64,000 nucleotides of DNA from Ideonella sp. MAG2 (GTDB taxonomy: Bacteria; Pseudomonadota; Gammaproteobacteria; Burkholderiales; Burkholderiaceae_C), in NCBI GenBank assembly GCA_004359425.1, contig PTEU01000002.1, positions 1,036,789 through 1,100,788 on the forward strand. The letters run 5' to 3'. The stretch's first letter is position 1, and each line of letters begins with the position of its first letter. The notes beneath the pieces were generated by a model. It searched no databases. It was given only the letters and a program-made list of their open reading frames with translations, and was not told the origin of the DNA. This document shows positions 8,265-17,216 of this stretch, one piece after another. The position numbers and the translations under genes are program-made.

Positions 8265-11033
8265 TTAGCTAAAGAGCAGTTCACGGGGTGACAGTGCTTT
8301 GGGCAGGCGACCAGTGGTTCGGAGGCTTCCCATCCATTGCCTGACGCGTTGTGTGATGGGGGCCTCTGTGCCGAGGTGCTCTGTCAGCAGTGGAAGTACT
8401 TCGGTGAGCAAATCAATGGCTTCAGCTTTTTTCCCAGTAGCCACCAACGGCGCGACGCAGTTCAAACGCAGATAGTGATTCAAAACGCGGTGGCGTCCAG
8501 AGGCCTGGCCCCCGGGTGTGCAAAACCCTTGAAGCGTGCTGAGTGCCCGATCGTGTTGCCCCAGGCGATGCAAAGCGACGCCCTCAAATACCCGTGCCAT
8601 GCGGTTGGCTGCGGCGGGCGCTGACGGTAGGTCTTTGGCCAACGCATCAGACAAGGTGACCCAGTGCAATGCCGTTTCTGGGGCGTCGGCTAGCAGATGC
8701 CATTCGGCGAGTGCGTTCATGGCCATCATCCGATAAGGTGTGTCTAGTGATCCCTTCGGTGCTGGCAGTGCAAAATTCTCAAGCTGATGAATCAAGGCTG
8801 CTTGTTGCATGTACAGCGCATTGCGGGCCAATGTTCGTGCGGAGGCAATGGCCGCCTGAAATTGATCTCGAGGTGAGGAGGGATCAAGCATTGGCGCTAA
8901 GGAGGCATTCATTGCCAGTGCTTCAGCAAAGTAACCCTGCTTCAGTCGAGTTGATTGCAATCCATACTTGAGCTTCAAGCAGGTCGGGTGAGCCGGATTC
9001 ATGACTCGGTTGCACTCGCGGATGTCCTGTGGAGACTGCCTCGCGATGTCGGCATACCGCCCCCAGTCGAAGGCATAGCTTTGCCGGTACATCGATACCT
9101 CAATTTTGGCGTGGGTCGGCAGTTCGGGGTGTTCACGCACGGTCTGGAAGGCCTGCTCAATCAAGGCCATGGCCGCAGGAAAGTCTTGATCACGAGACGA
9201 GGTGATTCCGGCCAAATCCTGCAATACATGCACGCGATCTATGGCCGACCAATGGGGGTGCTGTTTCGCCAGAGCCAAGTAGCGGTGGAAGTGTTGCTGT
9301 GCAATTTCGGGTTCACCTCGGAACATGGCGACCGCCCCCTTCATCTTTACCAGTCGGCCGACAATGGCGGTGTCATCTGCGTGTTTATCGACGTGGGCTG
9401 CTGCCTGAGCGATCAAGTTTTGGGCGTCGTCATGGCGACCTAATGCCAACGTGTTGTCAACCTGATCCAACAATACCAAGGCTTGCTGTTGCGAGGCACC
9501 TATTTGTGCATAGAGATCGGCGGCTTGAGAGAAGCTATTGTCGGCACCGAGGCGGTCGGACATATTGACTTGTGCTTGCCCGATGTAATGCAACAGTTGA
9601 GCTCGAACTGGCGGCGTCAAATTGATCGAGGTGGTTGCCCGCTGGCGACTATCTTCGAGTAAGGCCTTCGCGGTAAGCGGTTGACTGGCCGGTTGACTGA
9701 GGTCTGCTTGTTTGAGGGTGTCTTGCAGGAAGGAAAGCACGGCTTTGGCATTGCCCGCTTCCTGCGTGGCGATGCGAGCTTGCGTCCAAGCCATCACACT
9801 GACCGCGATCAAAGTCAAAATCGCGCCCGTACTTAAGCTTGCAGTCCAGCGGTTGCGGTCGACGAACTTCAACAAGTAGTGCCAGACACTGGGAACTCGA
9901 GCCATGACGGGTTCACCCGAGTACCATCGAGACAGATCTAGGCTCAAGGCCTCGACTGTTCCGTAGCGCTGCTCAGCGGTCTTGTTAAGGGCCTTTAAAG
10001 CAATGGCGTCTAGATCCCCTTCGACCAGTTTGCGCAAGGCCTTTGATGAAAGGCCTCGGGCGGCAGCCGCATCCGCTCCGGGGATTTGACTGCTGGGGAG
10101 CCTCGGGGTTTGGTGCAGCACGGCCTGTTCCAACTCGGCGATGGATGTGCCTTGTGCTTGCATATGTGGTCGCGTGCCGCAAAGCAATTCATAGAGCATC
10201 ACGCCCAAGGAGTACACATCGCTCGCGGTGCTCAAGGGCTGACCACGCAGCTGTTCTGGGCTGGCGTAGCTGGGCGTGAGTGGACGCCCCGCAGAGCGCG
10301 TGAGTGCTGTGTCTTCGGGCGTATTGCCTGTGGCTACAAGCCCTTTGGCGATACCAAAGTCCAACAGCTTCACGTCACCCGTGTCGTTCACTAAGATGTT
10401 GCTGGGCTTGAGGTCTCGATGCAGCACCAGTTTGCCGTGGGCGTATTGCACGGCTCGCAGCACTTGTTGAAACAGGGCTACGCGTTCTCGAACTGTGAGG
10501 CGTTGGGCATCGGCGTGGGCCAGCAGAGTTTGGCCTTGCACGAACTCCATCACCAAGTAGGGCAGGCCTTGGTCACTCAGTCCAACATCGTAGAGTCGAG
10601 CGATGTTGCGGTGCTCTAAGCCGGCCAGGATGTCTCGCTCTTTGAGCAGGCGGGCGGCCAACATTTCTTGGCCTGGCCCGGCATGAGGCAGCTTGATGGC
10701 TACTTGCCGCTTCACCTGCTCGTCGGCCCGCTCGGCCAGCCAGACGGCGCTCATGCCTCCTTCACCCAAAAGTCGGATCAGTCGCCACGGCCCTAGCCTG
10801 GAGCTAGGCACCAACGATCCTCTAGGTCTGCTTTGGCTGAGCGCTGGCATCGCCTGTAGGAAGGCGGAGGTTTCGATGGCTCGACGTTCGTCCAGCAGCT
10901 GCCGCAAGGGGGCAAGCATCCCGGGGGGAAGCGTTAGCTCATTGAGCCACTGCGCTCGCTCGTTCGGTGGCCGGTCAAGTGCTTGCTCGACGAAGTCCAA
11001 CAATTGAGGCCAGAGGTGGCGGGCGATGAGCAT
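8265..11033 (-). CDS. Ser/Thr protein kinase with transmembrane segment and TPR-like C-terminus
   Basis: 922 residues. The kinase domain spans about 82-345: glycine loop LGEGGMSAVW (89-98), ATP Lys114 in VAIK, catalytic loop HRDLKPSN (205-212), DFG at 225-227, and PSYASPE at 254-260. A single hydrophobic segment near 400-420 (GAILTLIAVSVMAW) puts the kinase in the cytoplasm and the ~480 C-terminal residues outside. Those are helical with TPR-like repeats. The gene lies 102 bases downstream of an ECF sigma gene on the same strand. That sigma/kinase pairing is established in the ECF43-type groups, where the kinase phosphorylates and activates its sigma factor. All catalytic residues are present. 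Confidence 0.88.
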   Translation of the reverse strand: MLIARHLWPQLLDFVEQALDRPPNERAQWLNELTLPPGMLAPLRQLLDERRAIETSAFLQAMPALSQSRPRGSLVPSSRLGPWRLIRLLGEGGMSAVWLAERADEQVKRQVAIKLPHAGPGQEMLAARLLKERDILAGLEHRNIARLYDVGLSDQGLPYLVMEFVQGQTLLAHADAQRLTVRERVALFQQVLRAVQYAHGKLVLHRDLKPSNILVNDTGDVKLLDFGIAKGLVATGNTPEDTALTRSAGRPLTPSYASPEQLRGQPLSTASDVYSLGVMLYELLCGTRPHMQAQGTSIAELEQAVLHQTPRLPSSQIPGADAAAARGLSSKALRKLVEGDLDAIALKALNKTAEQRYGTVEALSLDLSRWYSGEPVMARVPSVWHYLLKFVDRNRWTASLSTGAILTLIAVSVMAWTQARIATQEAGNAKAVLSFLQDTLKQADLSQPASQPLTAKALLEDSRQRATTSINLTPPVRAQLLHYIGQAQVNMSDRLGADNSFSQAADLYAQIGASQQQALVLLDQVDNTLALGRHDDAQNLIAQAAAHVDKHADDTAIVGRLVKMKGAVAMFRGEPEIAQQHFHRYLALAKQHPHWSAIDRVHVLQDLAGITSSRDQDFPAAMALIEQAFQTVREHPELPTHAKIEVSMYRQSYAFDWGRYADIARQSPQDIRECNRVMNPAHPTCLKLKYGLQSTRLKQGYFAEALAMNASLAPMLDPSSPRDQFQAAIASARTLARNALYMQQAALIHQLENFALPAPKGSLDTPYRMMAMNALAEWHLLADAPETALHWVTLSDALAKDLPSAPAAANRMARVFEGVALHRLGQHDRALSTLQGFCTPGGQASGRHRVLNHYLRLNCVAPLVATGKKAEAIDLLTEVLPLLTEHLGTEAPITQRVRQWMGSLRTTGRLPKALSPRELLFS

Positions 11034-11135
11034 GGGTGTCGGCGGGCTTCACTGAAAAGGGGGCTTAACAGGCAAACGTAGCCATTCGACCAAAACCGAC
11101 AGACACGGGAAATAAAAACCAAAAAGGTGGAGTGT

Positions 11136-11699
11136 TCAGCCCGGTCGCAGGATGTTGAAGAGGAAGGTTCGCGCCTTCTCCCAGTCGCGCTCCACCGTGC
11201 GAGTCGTCACTTCCAAGCTGTCGGCAATCTCTTGATTTGAGAGGCCAACAAAGTAACGCATCTCCACGACCCGTACCAAGCGAGGGTCGATTTGGGCTAA
11301 CTCTTGCAGTGCTTCGTGGACGCTGAGGATTTCTTCTTCGCCGTTTGCTATGGCGCTGTTCATGGCGTCTGTGTCCAGGGTCACAAAGGCCTGAAGCCCA
11401 CCGCCCCGCCGCTCAGCTTGGTGGTGGCGTACCGTGTCGACCACCACCGATCGCATGACCTGAGCCGCGTAGGCCAAGAAGCGGCTACGGTCGCTGGCAG
11501 CCAGTTGTTGAGTTCCAAGCAGCCGCAAATAGGCTTCATGTACCAGCATGCCCGTGTCCATCTGCAAACGATCATCTTGGTGGCGCAACCGGGCATGGGC
11601 GATACGCTTGAGTTCTGGGTAAAGCCGCTCAACGAGTCGATCCACCGCCATGGGCCGACCCTGTCGGACTTCCTCTAACAACTCAGTTACGTCACCCAC
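11136..11699 (-). CDS. ECF-type RNA polymerase sigma factor (TIGR02999-like), kinase-linked
   Basis: 187 residues from a GTG start (VGDVTELLEEVRQG). I prefer this to the TTG at 11720 because GGGAG lies 7 bases upstream and because the start then aligns with the paralogue at 14074. The region-2 part contains YPELKRIAHARLR and FLAYAAQVMRSVVVDTVRHHQAERRGG. Region 4 has EMRYFVGLSNQEIADSLEVTTRTVERDWEKAR, a helix-turn-helix. There is no anti-sigma gene; the adjacent kinase is the likely activator. Nearly the same protein is encoded at 13511-14074. Confidence 0.88.
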   Translation of the reverse strand: MGDVTELLEEVRQGRPMAVDRLVERLYPELKRIAHARLRHQDDRLQMDTGMLVHEAYLRLLGTQQLAASDRSRFLAYAAQVMRSVVVDTVRHHQAERRGGGLQAFVTLDTDAMNSAIANGEEEILSVHEALQELAQIDPRLVRVVEMRYFVGLSNQEIADSLEVTTRTVERDWEKARTFLFNILRPG

Positions 11700-11845
11700 G
11701 CTAGCACTCCCAACACGCAATTCTTTGAAGCTAACGCCGAAGTTTGCTCTGGATGGCGAGTTTTGAAAATCGATAAATTGGAGGGGAGGGGTAACACCTT
11801 AGAACCCAGTCGCTTCAGGCGGCCGACAGGGGCTGTTCTCGCGGT

Positions 11846-12352
11846 GCCGTCATCACCTCAGCCGCCCACTTGCGGGGCCAAGCAGGCTTGTGGAAGGAGT
11901 CAGATGCCTTGCTGAAGGCCAACCTGATCAAGAGTCACTCGCCTTACTACCTGATGAGCCAGCTGGGCAGCAATGCCAAGAAGCAGGGCCGCACGGCCGA
12001 TGCACTGGATTGGTACAGCCAAGCCTTTGCCAAAAGCGAAGGCCCGGCCACACGCTTGCAGTGGGGGTCAAGCTACTTGAGTGCTTTGGTGGACATGGCA
12101 CCGCAAGACAGCAAGCGCATTGAGCAAACCGCCAGCCAGCTCATCACTGAGGCGGCCAACCAGCAAGGTGCGTTTTATGAGCGCAGTGCCCGCTCATTGC
12201 AGCGAGTGGGCCAGAAGCTGGCCGCCTGGAATGGCAAGGGCGAGCACAAAGACGTGATCCAGCGCCTGCGCCAGCAGATCACCCCCGTCTGCGCCAAGCT
12301 GCCCGCCGAGGGCGGGCAGAAGGCGGTGTGTGAGGGGGTGATCAAGGCTTAG
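11846..12352 (+). pseudogene. Truncated duplicate of the thioredoxin/TPR gene (3' end only)
   Basis: From GCCGTCATCACCTCAGCC onward the sequence follows 4441-4948 almost base for base and ends at the same stop (VCEGVIKA). The match begins abruptly, so the signal peptide, thioredoxin domain and most of the helical region are missing. The ORF from 11870 encodes 160 residues without export signal or ribosome site, so I treat it as a relic. It marks the left edge of the second copy of the duplicated region. Confidence 0.85.
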
Positions 12353-12375
12353 GAGCGTGGGCCCTTGAGCCGACC

Positions 12376-12984
12376 TCAGGGGTTCCAGCAGTTGCCCGGT
12401 TGGTCGTTGATGTGGGTCCAGAAGCGGGTGTCTGAGCCCAGGTTGCCGTAGCCGTACATGGTGTGACCGCCTTCCATGGTTGCACCTGAAGGCCATGGCG
12501 ACGGGGAGTGGGCGGCGTCGCCATAGAAATGGGTGTCGTCCATGCCGGGCAAATACCTGCCGTCATGGAACTCCGCCATGCGCCAACCGGCACCAAAGGC
12601 ACTGGTGCACTGCGCATTTGCTGCAGCCAATGAGGTCAGCAGAGTGCCTTTGACGGGCTTGGTGCGCGCAAAGTGGCCTTCGACCCAGCCGTTGTAGAAG
12701 GCTTTAGTCATACTGTCGGCGATGGGGTAAGGCGGGCGGGCGGAGCCGTCGACCTTGATGCACAAGACCGGGCGCTTGGCTGCACAACTGGTGTCCCCGA
12801 CATAAGGGTCGCCAATGCTGTTGTGGCCAATGTGGTCAATGCCCAGCACAGAGTCATGGGCGTAGAGGCCGGTGGTGTAGCCCTTGCCCCCTGCCGCTTG
12901 CGCGCTGCCCACAAAGCCAATGCCGCTGGCCAGGATGCTTGCCACAGTGAGTGCGGCGCTACCAAGCAATGATGGTTTGAACAT
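12376..12984 (-). CDS. Secreted hypothetical protein
   Basis: 202 residues from MFKPSLLGSAALTV, with a clear signal peptide ending near GSAQAA. The upstream part of the 236-codon ORF is rejected because GAGGAA sits 6 bases before this ATG. The mature part has several Cys (GDTSCAAKRPVLC, AAANAQC, PGNCWNP) and a C-terminal FGAGWRMAEFHDG / FWTHINDQPGNCW segment that looks like a conserved secreted domain I cannot name. It occupies the slot held by the subtilase in copy 1. Confidence 0.6.
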   Translation of the reverse strand: MFKPSLLGSAALTVASILASGIGFVGSAQAAGGKGYTTGLYAHDSVLGIDHIGHNSIGDPYVGDTSCAAKRPVLCIKVDGSARPPYPIADSMTKAFYNGWVEGHFARTKPVKGTLLTSLAAANAQCTSAFGAGWRMAEFHDGRYLPGMDDTHFYGDAAHSPSPWPSGATMEGGHTMYGYGNLGSDTRFWTHINDQPGNCWNP

Positions 12985-13143
12985 GATGGATTCCTCAAAA
13001 AGTTGGTGGGTTGACCGACGGGTCGTTAGGACAATCCTTGGACTGTCCTGCTCTGCTTCACGCATCAAGCTTCTTGAACCGGCCAAAATGCCAAAACTTT
13101 TTTGGACCTAATATGGCTGGACTATGTTCATCAGGATCCACCC

Positions 13144-13425
13144 ATGAAAGCAATTTGGCAAGGCGTGACGATCGCCGAGAGTGAGGATACCGTGGTGGTG
13201 GAGGGCAACCACTACTTTCCGGAGGCCTCGCTGCGCAAGGAGTACACCACCTTCAGCAACCACCGCACGGGTTGTGCCTGGAAGGGGCAGGCGCATTACA
13301 TGAGCCTGTTTGTGAATGGCGAGATGGGTGCCGACCTGGTGTGGTTCTACCCCGAGCCCACCGAAGCAGCCTCTGAGATCAAAGGCCGGGTGGCCTTTGG
13401 GCGTGGCGTGCAAGTGATCGACTGA
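13144..13425 (+). CDS. DUF427 family protein, copy 2, intact
   Basis: 93 residues, MKAIWQGVTIAESEDTVVVEG to RGVQVID. The family is a small single-domain beta protein, often annotated as a nucleotidyltransferase-like or unknown protein, with conserved EGNHYFP and WFYPEP-type segments. The ORF track start at 13102 is rejected because the ATG at 13144 matches copy 1. Upstream, CTTTTTTGGACCTAATA resembles the stretch before copy 1 and may be a shared promoter. Confidence 0.75.
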   Translation: MKAIWQGVTIAESEDTVVVEGNHYFPEASLRKEYTTFSNHRTGCAWKGQAHYMSLFVNGEMGADLVWFYPEPTEAASEIKGRVAFGRGVQVID

Positions 13426-13510
13426 GGCTTCCGCACCCCGAGGACAGCAGGGACAGACAAAGCCCGCCCTTGGGATGCTCAGAACTGCGCCCAGACGCGA
13501 GCCGCGGTGC

Positions 13511-14074
13511 TCAGTTGGCCCGCAAGCAGCTGAAGAGAAAAGTCCGGGCCTTTTCCCAGTCGCGCTCCACCGTGCGGGTGGTCACGCCCAGGTTGTCGGC
13601 GATTTCTTGGTTGGAGAGCCCGACGAAGTAACGCATTTCGACCACCCGCACCAAACGCGGATCAATCTGCGCCAGTTCCTCCAGCGCTTCGTGGACGCTG
13701 AGGATTTCCTCTTCACCACTGGGCGTGGCGTTGTGCAGCGCGGCTGTGTCCAGGGTGACAAAGGCCTGCGGGCCACCGCCACGTCGTTCAGCCTGATGGT
13801 GGCGCACGGTATCCACCACGACCGAGCGCATGACTTGGGCTGCGTAGGCTAAAAAATGCCCTCGATCTTTGGCATCTAAGCGCTGCGTCCCCAGCAGCTT
13901 CAGGTAGGCTTCGTGGACCAGCATGCCGGTGTCCATCTGCAAGCGGTCGTCGCGATAACGCAGTCTTGCATGGGCGATGCGCTTGAGCTCCGGGTAGAGC
14001 AGCTCAAAGAGGCGGTCTAAGGCCAAAGGTTCACCTTGGCGTGCGGCCTCCAATACCACCGTCACGTCCCCCAT
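13511..14074 (-). CDS. ECF-type sigma factor, paralogue of the kinase-linked sigma
   Basis: 187 residues, MGDVTVVLEAARQG. It is colinear with and mostly identical to the sigma factor at 11136-11699, including EMRYFVGLSNQEIADNLGVTTRTVERDWEKAR. GGAGTG lies before the ATG. Unlike the first copy, no kinase gene follows; the next gene downstream on its strand is the secreted 202-residue protein beyond the DUF427 gene. It may be driven by the neighbouring kinase or be an orphan. Confidence 0.87.
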   Translation of the reverse strand: MGDVTVVLEAARQGEPLALDRLFELLYPELKRIAHARLRYRDDRLQMDTGMLVHEAYLKLLGTQRLDAKDRGHFLAYAAQVMRSVVVDTVRHHQAERRGGGPQAFVTLDTAALHNATPSGEEEILSVHEALEELAQIDPRLVRVVEMRYFVGLSNQEIADNLGVTTRTVERDWEKARTFLFSCLRAN

Positions 14075-14323
14075 ACAGGCACTCCTGACACTTGTTGTGT
14101 GTGCTACGGGGCGAAGTCTGCGCCGATTTATGGCGCTTGAGAATCATCCCAAGCCTGGGGGAATCCTGAGCCTTGATTCACGTGGCCGCTGGTCTGCCGC
14201 CTCACCCGGTGGGCTTGGAGATCCAGCGGCTCGTTCCGCCGAATCTGCATCTGGTCGCAAAGGGGATGGCAAAACGCCGGGGGTGCTGTCAGCATCTTGC
14301 CTTTAGATTTTTGGAGGTATGAC

Positions 14324-16288
14324 ATGAGATTTCGTTCGTCGGCTCCCCTACGCGCTTCGGGGCTGGCTGCGGCGGCAGTGGCGGTGGCGGCTTTGGTTCC
14401 GGGTTTGGCGCAAGCGGTGTCACCCATGCCGAGTGTGCCCACGGTGCTCTTCCCGCTCAGGGACTTCTTTGCCAACCCCACCCAGGCTTACTTTCGGGTG
14501 AGTGATGATGGCCGCTGGCTGTCTTGGATGCAGCCCGCCGTGGGTGAGGGCGGCAACACGCCGCGCATGAACATCTTTGTGCAGGCCTTAGAAGGCAGCA
14601 AGCCCAGCGGCGCGCCCAAGCAAATGACGCGTGAGAGTGCGCGTGATATCAGCAACTACTTCTGGAAGGGCGGCAGCACCGTGCTCTACCAGAAGGACTT
14701 TGGTGGTGACGAGAACTTCCACGTCGTGGCCGTCGATGTGGCCACGGGCAAGGTGGTGGACCTGACGCCGCACGAGGGTGCCAGGGCCGAGATCGTGGAC
14801 AACCTGGAAGACGACCCCGACCATGTGCTGGTGCAGCACAACAAGCGCGACAAGCAGGCCATGGACCTCTACCGTGTGCACGTGCGCACGGGCGCGGAGA
14901 CTCTGGTCGCCACCAACCCTGGCAATGTGCTGGGCTGGGTGACCGACCACCAAGGCAAGGTGCGGATAGCCGTGGCCTCTGACGGCGTGAACAACAAGAT
15001 CCTCTATCGCGCCACCGAGGCGGAGCCCTTCAAGACGGTGATCGAGACCGACTTCCGCACCGAGGTTCAGCCGCTGTTTTTCGACTTCGATAACCAGCAG
15101 GTGTTCCTGCTCTCCAACCGGGGCCGCGACCTCAAGGCTTTGGTGAGATGGGACCCGGCCAAGCCAGAGGCGGAACAAGTGGTGTGGCAACACCCCAAGG
15201 TCGACCTGGCGGGTGCCAACTATTCCAAGCTGCGCAAGGTGCTGACCACGGCGGAGTACGCGGATGATCTGCCCGGCCGGCATGTGTTTGATGCCAAGAC
15301 GGCCGCCCTGATGGACACGCTGAAGAAGCGCCTGCCGGGCTACCAAATCGAGGTGCAGGCGGCTACGCGGCAAGAAGACAAGTTCATCATCGCGACCTAC
15401 AACGACAGAACCTCAGGAACGCGTTATCTGTTTGACGCCAAGGCAGGCACCTTGGACAAACTGGCCGTGCTCAACCCTAAGTTGCCTGAAGAGGCCATGG
15501 CCACGATCAAGCCCATCCGCTACACGGCGCGCGATGGGCTGGAGATCCCTGGCTACCTGACGCTGCCCGTGGGCCGCCCGGCCAAGAACTTGGCCTGCAT
15601 CGTCAACCCGCATGGCGGCCCCTGGGCGCGTGACATGTGGGGCTTCAACCCGGAGGTGCAGTTCCTGGCCAACCGCGGCTATTGCGTGCTGCAGATGAAC
15701 TTCCGGGGCTCAACCGGCTATGGCCGCAAGTTCTGGGAAGCCAGCTTCGGCCAGTGGGGCCTGAAGATGCAAGACGACATCACCGATGGTGCGCAGTGGC
15801 TGATCAAGCAAGGCATTGCCGACCCCAAGCGCTTAGGCATCTACGGTGGCAGCTACGGCGGCTATGCCACGCTGGCAGGCATCACCTTCACGCCGGACCA
15901 ATACGCGGCTGCGGTGGACTATGTGGGCGTGGCCAACCTCTTCACCTTCATGAAGACCATCCCGCCTTACTGGGAGCCCTTCCGCCAGCAGATGTATGCC
16001 ATGGTGGGCAACCCGGATGACCCCAAGGACAACGCACGCCTCGCGGCCACGTCGCCGGTGCTGCATGCCGACAAGATCAAGACACCGCTGCTGGTGGCGC
16101 AAGGGGCCAAGGATCCGCGCGTCAACAAAGCCGAGAGCGATCAGATGGTCGAGGCCTTGAAGAAGCGGGGTGTGACCGTGCAGTACATCGTCAAGGACAA
16201 CGAGGGCCACGGCTTCCATAACGAGGAAAACCGCTTCGAGTTCTACGAGGCCATGGAAGCCTTCTTTGGCAAGCACCTGAAGCCCTGA
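14324..16288 (+). CDS. Secreted S9 family (prolyl oligopeptidase-type) peptidase
   Basis: 654 residues from ATG 14324, chosen over 14297 because GGAGG is 6 bases upstream and a signal peptide follows directly ([18 protein letters not shown] to AQA). The middle is a beta-propeller-like region. The C-terminal alpha/beta hydrolase has nucleophile Ser510 in GGSYGGYA, Asp597 in GAKDPRVN and His629 in NEGHGF. Such enzymes cut short peptides in the periplasm. It diverges from the second sigma gene across 249 bases, which may hold its promoter. Confidence 0.87.
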   Translation: MRFRSSAPLRASGLAAAAVAVAALVPGLAQAVSPMPSVPTVLFPLRDFFANPTQAYFRVSDDGRWLSWMQPAVGEGGNTPRMNIFVQALEGSKPSGAPKQMTRESARDISNYFWKGGSTVLYQKDFGGDENFHVVAVDVATGKVVDLTPHEGARAEIVDNLEDDPDHVLVQHNKRDKQAMDLYRVHVRTGAETLVATNPGNVLGWVTDHQGKVRIAVASDGVNNKILYRATEAEPFKTVIETDFRTEVQPLFFDFDNQQVFLLSNRGRDLKALVRWDPAKPEAEQVVWQHPKVDLAGANYSKLRKVLTTAEYADDLPGRHVFDAKTAALMDTLKKRLPGYQIEVQAATRQEDKFIIATYNDRTSGTRYLFDAKAGTLDKLAVLNPKLPEEAMATIKPIRYTARDGLEIPGYLTLPVGRPAKNLACIVNPHGGPWARDMWGFNPEVQFLANRGYCVLQMNFRGSTGYGRKFWEASFGQWGLKMQDDITDGAQWLIKQGIADPKRLGIYGGSYGGYATLAGITFTPDQYAAAVDYVGVANLFTFMKTIPPYWEPFRQQMYAMVGNPDDPKDNARLAATSPVLHADKIKTPLLVAQGAKDPRVNKAESDQMVEALKKRGVTVQYIVKDNEGHGFHNEENRFEFYEAMEAFFGKHLKP

Positions 16289-16326
16289 CTCAAGGCGCTT
16301 TAGGCGGCCGCGCCACCAAGACAAAG

Positions 16327-16346
16327 AGGCCCTGAGGGGCCTTTTT
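16327..16346 (+). terminator. Rho-independent terminator after the S9 peptidase gene
   Basis: AGGCCC-TGAG-GGGCCT followed by a T run, 38 bases past the stop codon. Confidence 0.75.
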
Positions 16347-16372
16347 GCTTGGGAGCGTGCGGTGTCCTCGCC

Positions 16373-16981
16373 TTACTTGATCAGGCCTTCGGCCTTCATG
16401 GCGGCCTGCACGGCCGGGCGGGCGGCAATGCGCTCGCGCAGGGCGTTCAGGCGAGCATAAGGGGCCAAGTCCACACCCACCAAGCGGGCCCAGTTGCTGA
16501 CGGTGAAGAGGTAGCCGTCGGCCACGGTGAAGGTCTCGCCCAGCAGCCAGGTCTTGCCTTCGAGCTGGCTGTCCAGCCACGCAAAGTTGCTGGCCAATTT
16601 GTCGCGGGTGATGGCCTTGGCTTCATCAGGCATGGCGGGGTTGAAAAGAGGCGAGAAGCCCTTGTGCAGCTCGCTGGTGATGAAGTTGAGCATCTCCATC
16701 AAGCGGTAGCGGGCCAGGGTGCCAGCGGCCGGGGCCAGGCCGGACGCAGGAGCTTGGTCTGCGATGTATTGCACGATGGCTGGGCCTTCGGTCAGGCGCT
16801 CGCCGTTGTCTAGCTCCAGCACCGGCACTTGGCCGCGGGGGTTGATGGTCAGGTAGTCGGTGCCGTCGGCCAGCTTTTTGGTCTTGGTCGAGGCCAAGAT
16901 CAACTCAAAGGGCAGGCCTGCTTCAAGCAGGGCAATGTGAGGGGAGAGCGAGCAGGCACCGGTGCTGTAGTAGAGCTTCAT
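16373..16981 (-). CDS. Glutathione S-transferase
   Basis: 202 residues, MKLYYSTGACSLSPHIALLEAG. The N-terminal thioredoxin-like domain carries the Cys of the beta-class active site (TGACSLSPH) and the glutathione-binding NPRGQVPVL and EGPAIVQYI motifs. A helical C-terminal domain has the capping SVADGYLF-like segment. The 281-codon ORF extends upstream without support; ATG at 16981 gives the standard family length. Monocistronic. The substrate is unknown. Confidence 0.88.
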   Translation of the reverse strand: MKLYYSTGACSLSPHIALLEAGLPFELILASTKTKKLADGTDYLTINPRGQVPVLELDNGERLTEGPAIVQYIADQAPASGLAPAAGTLARYRLMEMLNFITSELHKGFSPLFNPAMPDEAKAITRDKLASNFAWLDSQLEGKTWLLGETFTVADGYLFTVSNWARLVGVDLAPYARLNALRERIAARPAVQAAMKAEGLIK

Positions 16982-17216
16982 AGGGGTGAGCATCCAAAAA
17001 GAGGAAGAAGCCATGATGCTGCCAGTTGAAGCGCCGAGCTGGGCGCAGGGTTTTCGTTGACGCCATGCAAAGGTGTTGAACGGTGGCTCGGCAGACCAGC
17101 GTTCAACAGCCAGACCAAGGACAAACAGACCGTGGTTGGGGCTGTTCATCCCTTCGGTAACGCAGTTCACCCCCTGGGCGCGTTGAAAGCCTCTGCGGGC
17201 CGTCAGAATCGGGGCC

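Noticed and set aside
11870-12352. 160-residue TPR protein as an independent gene
   Set aside because: It is a clipped copy of the 3365-4948 gene without signal peptide or ribosome site.
12349-12366. TTAGGAGCGTGGGC resembling an end of MITE-like element A
   Set aside because: Only ~13 bases match, there is no second end, and it overlaps a stop codon copied from the parent gene context; probably chance.
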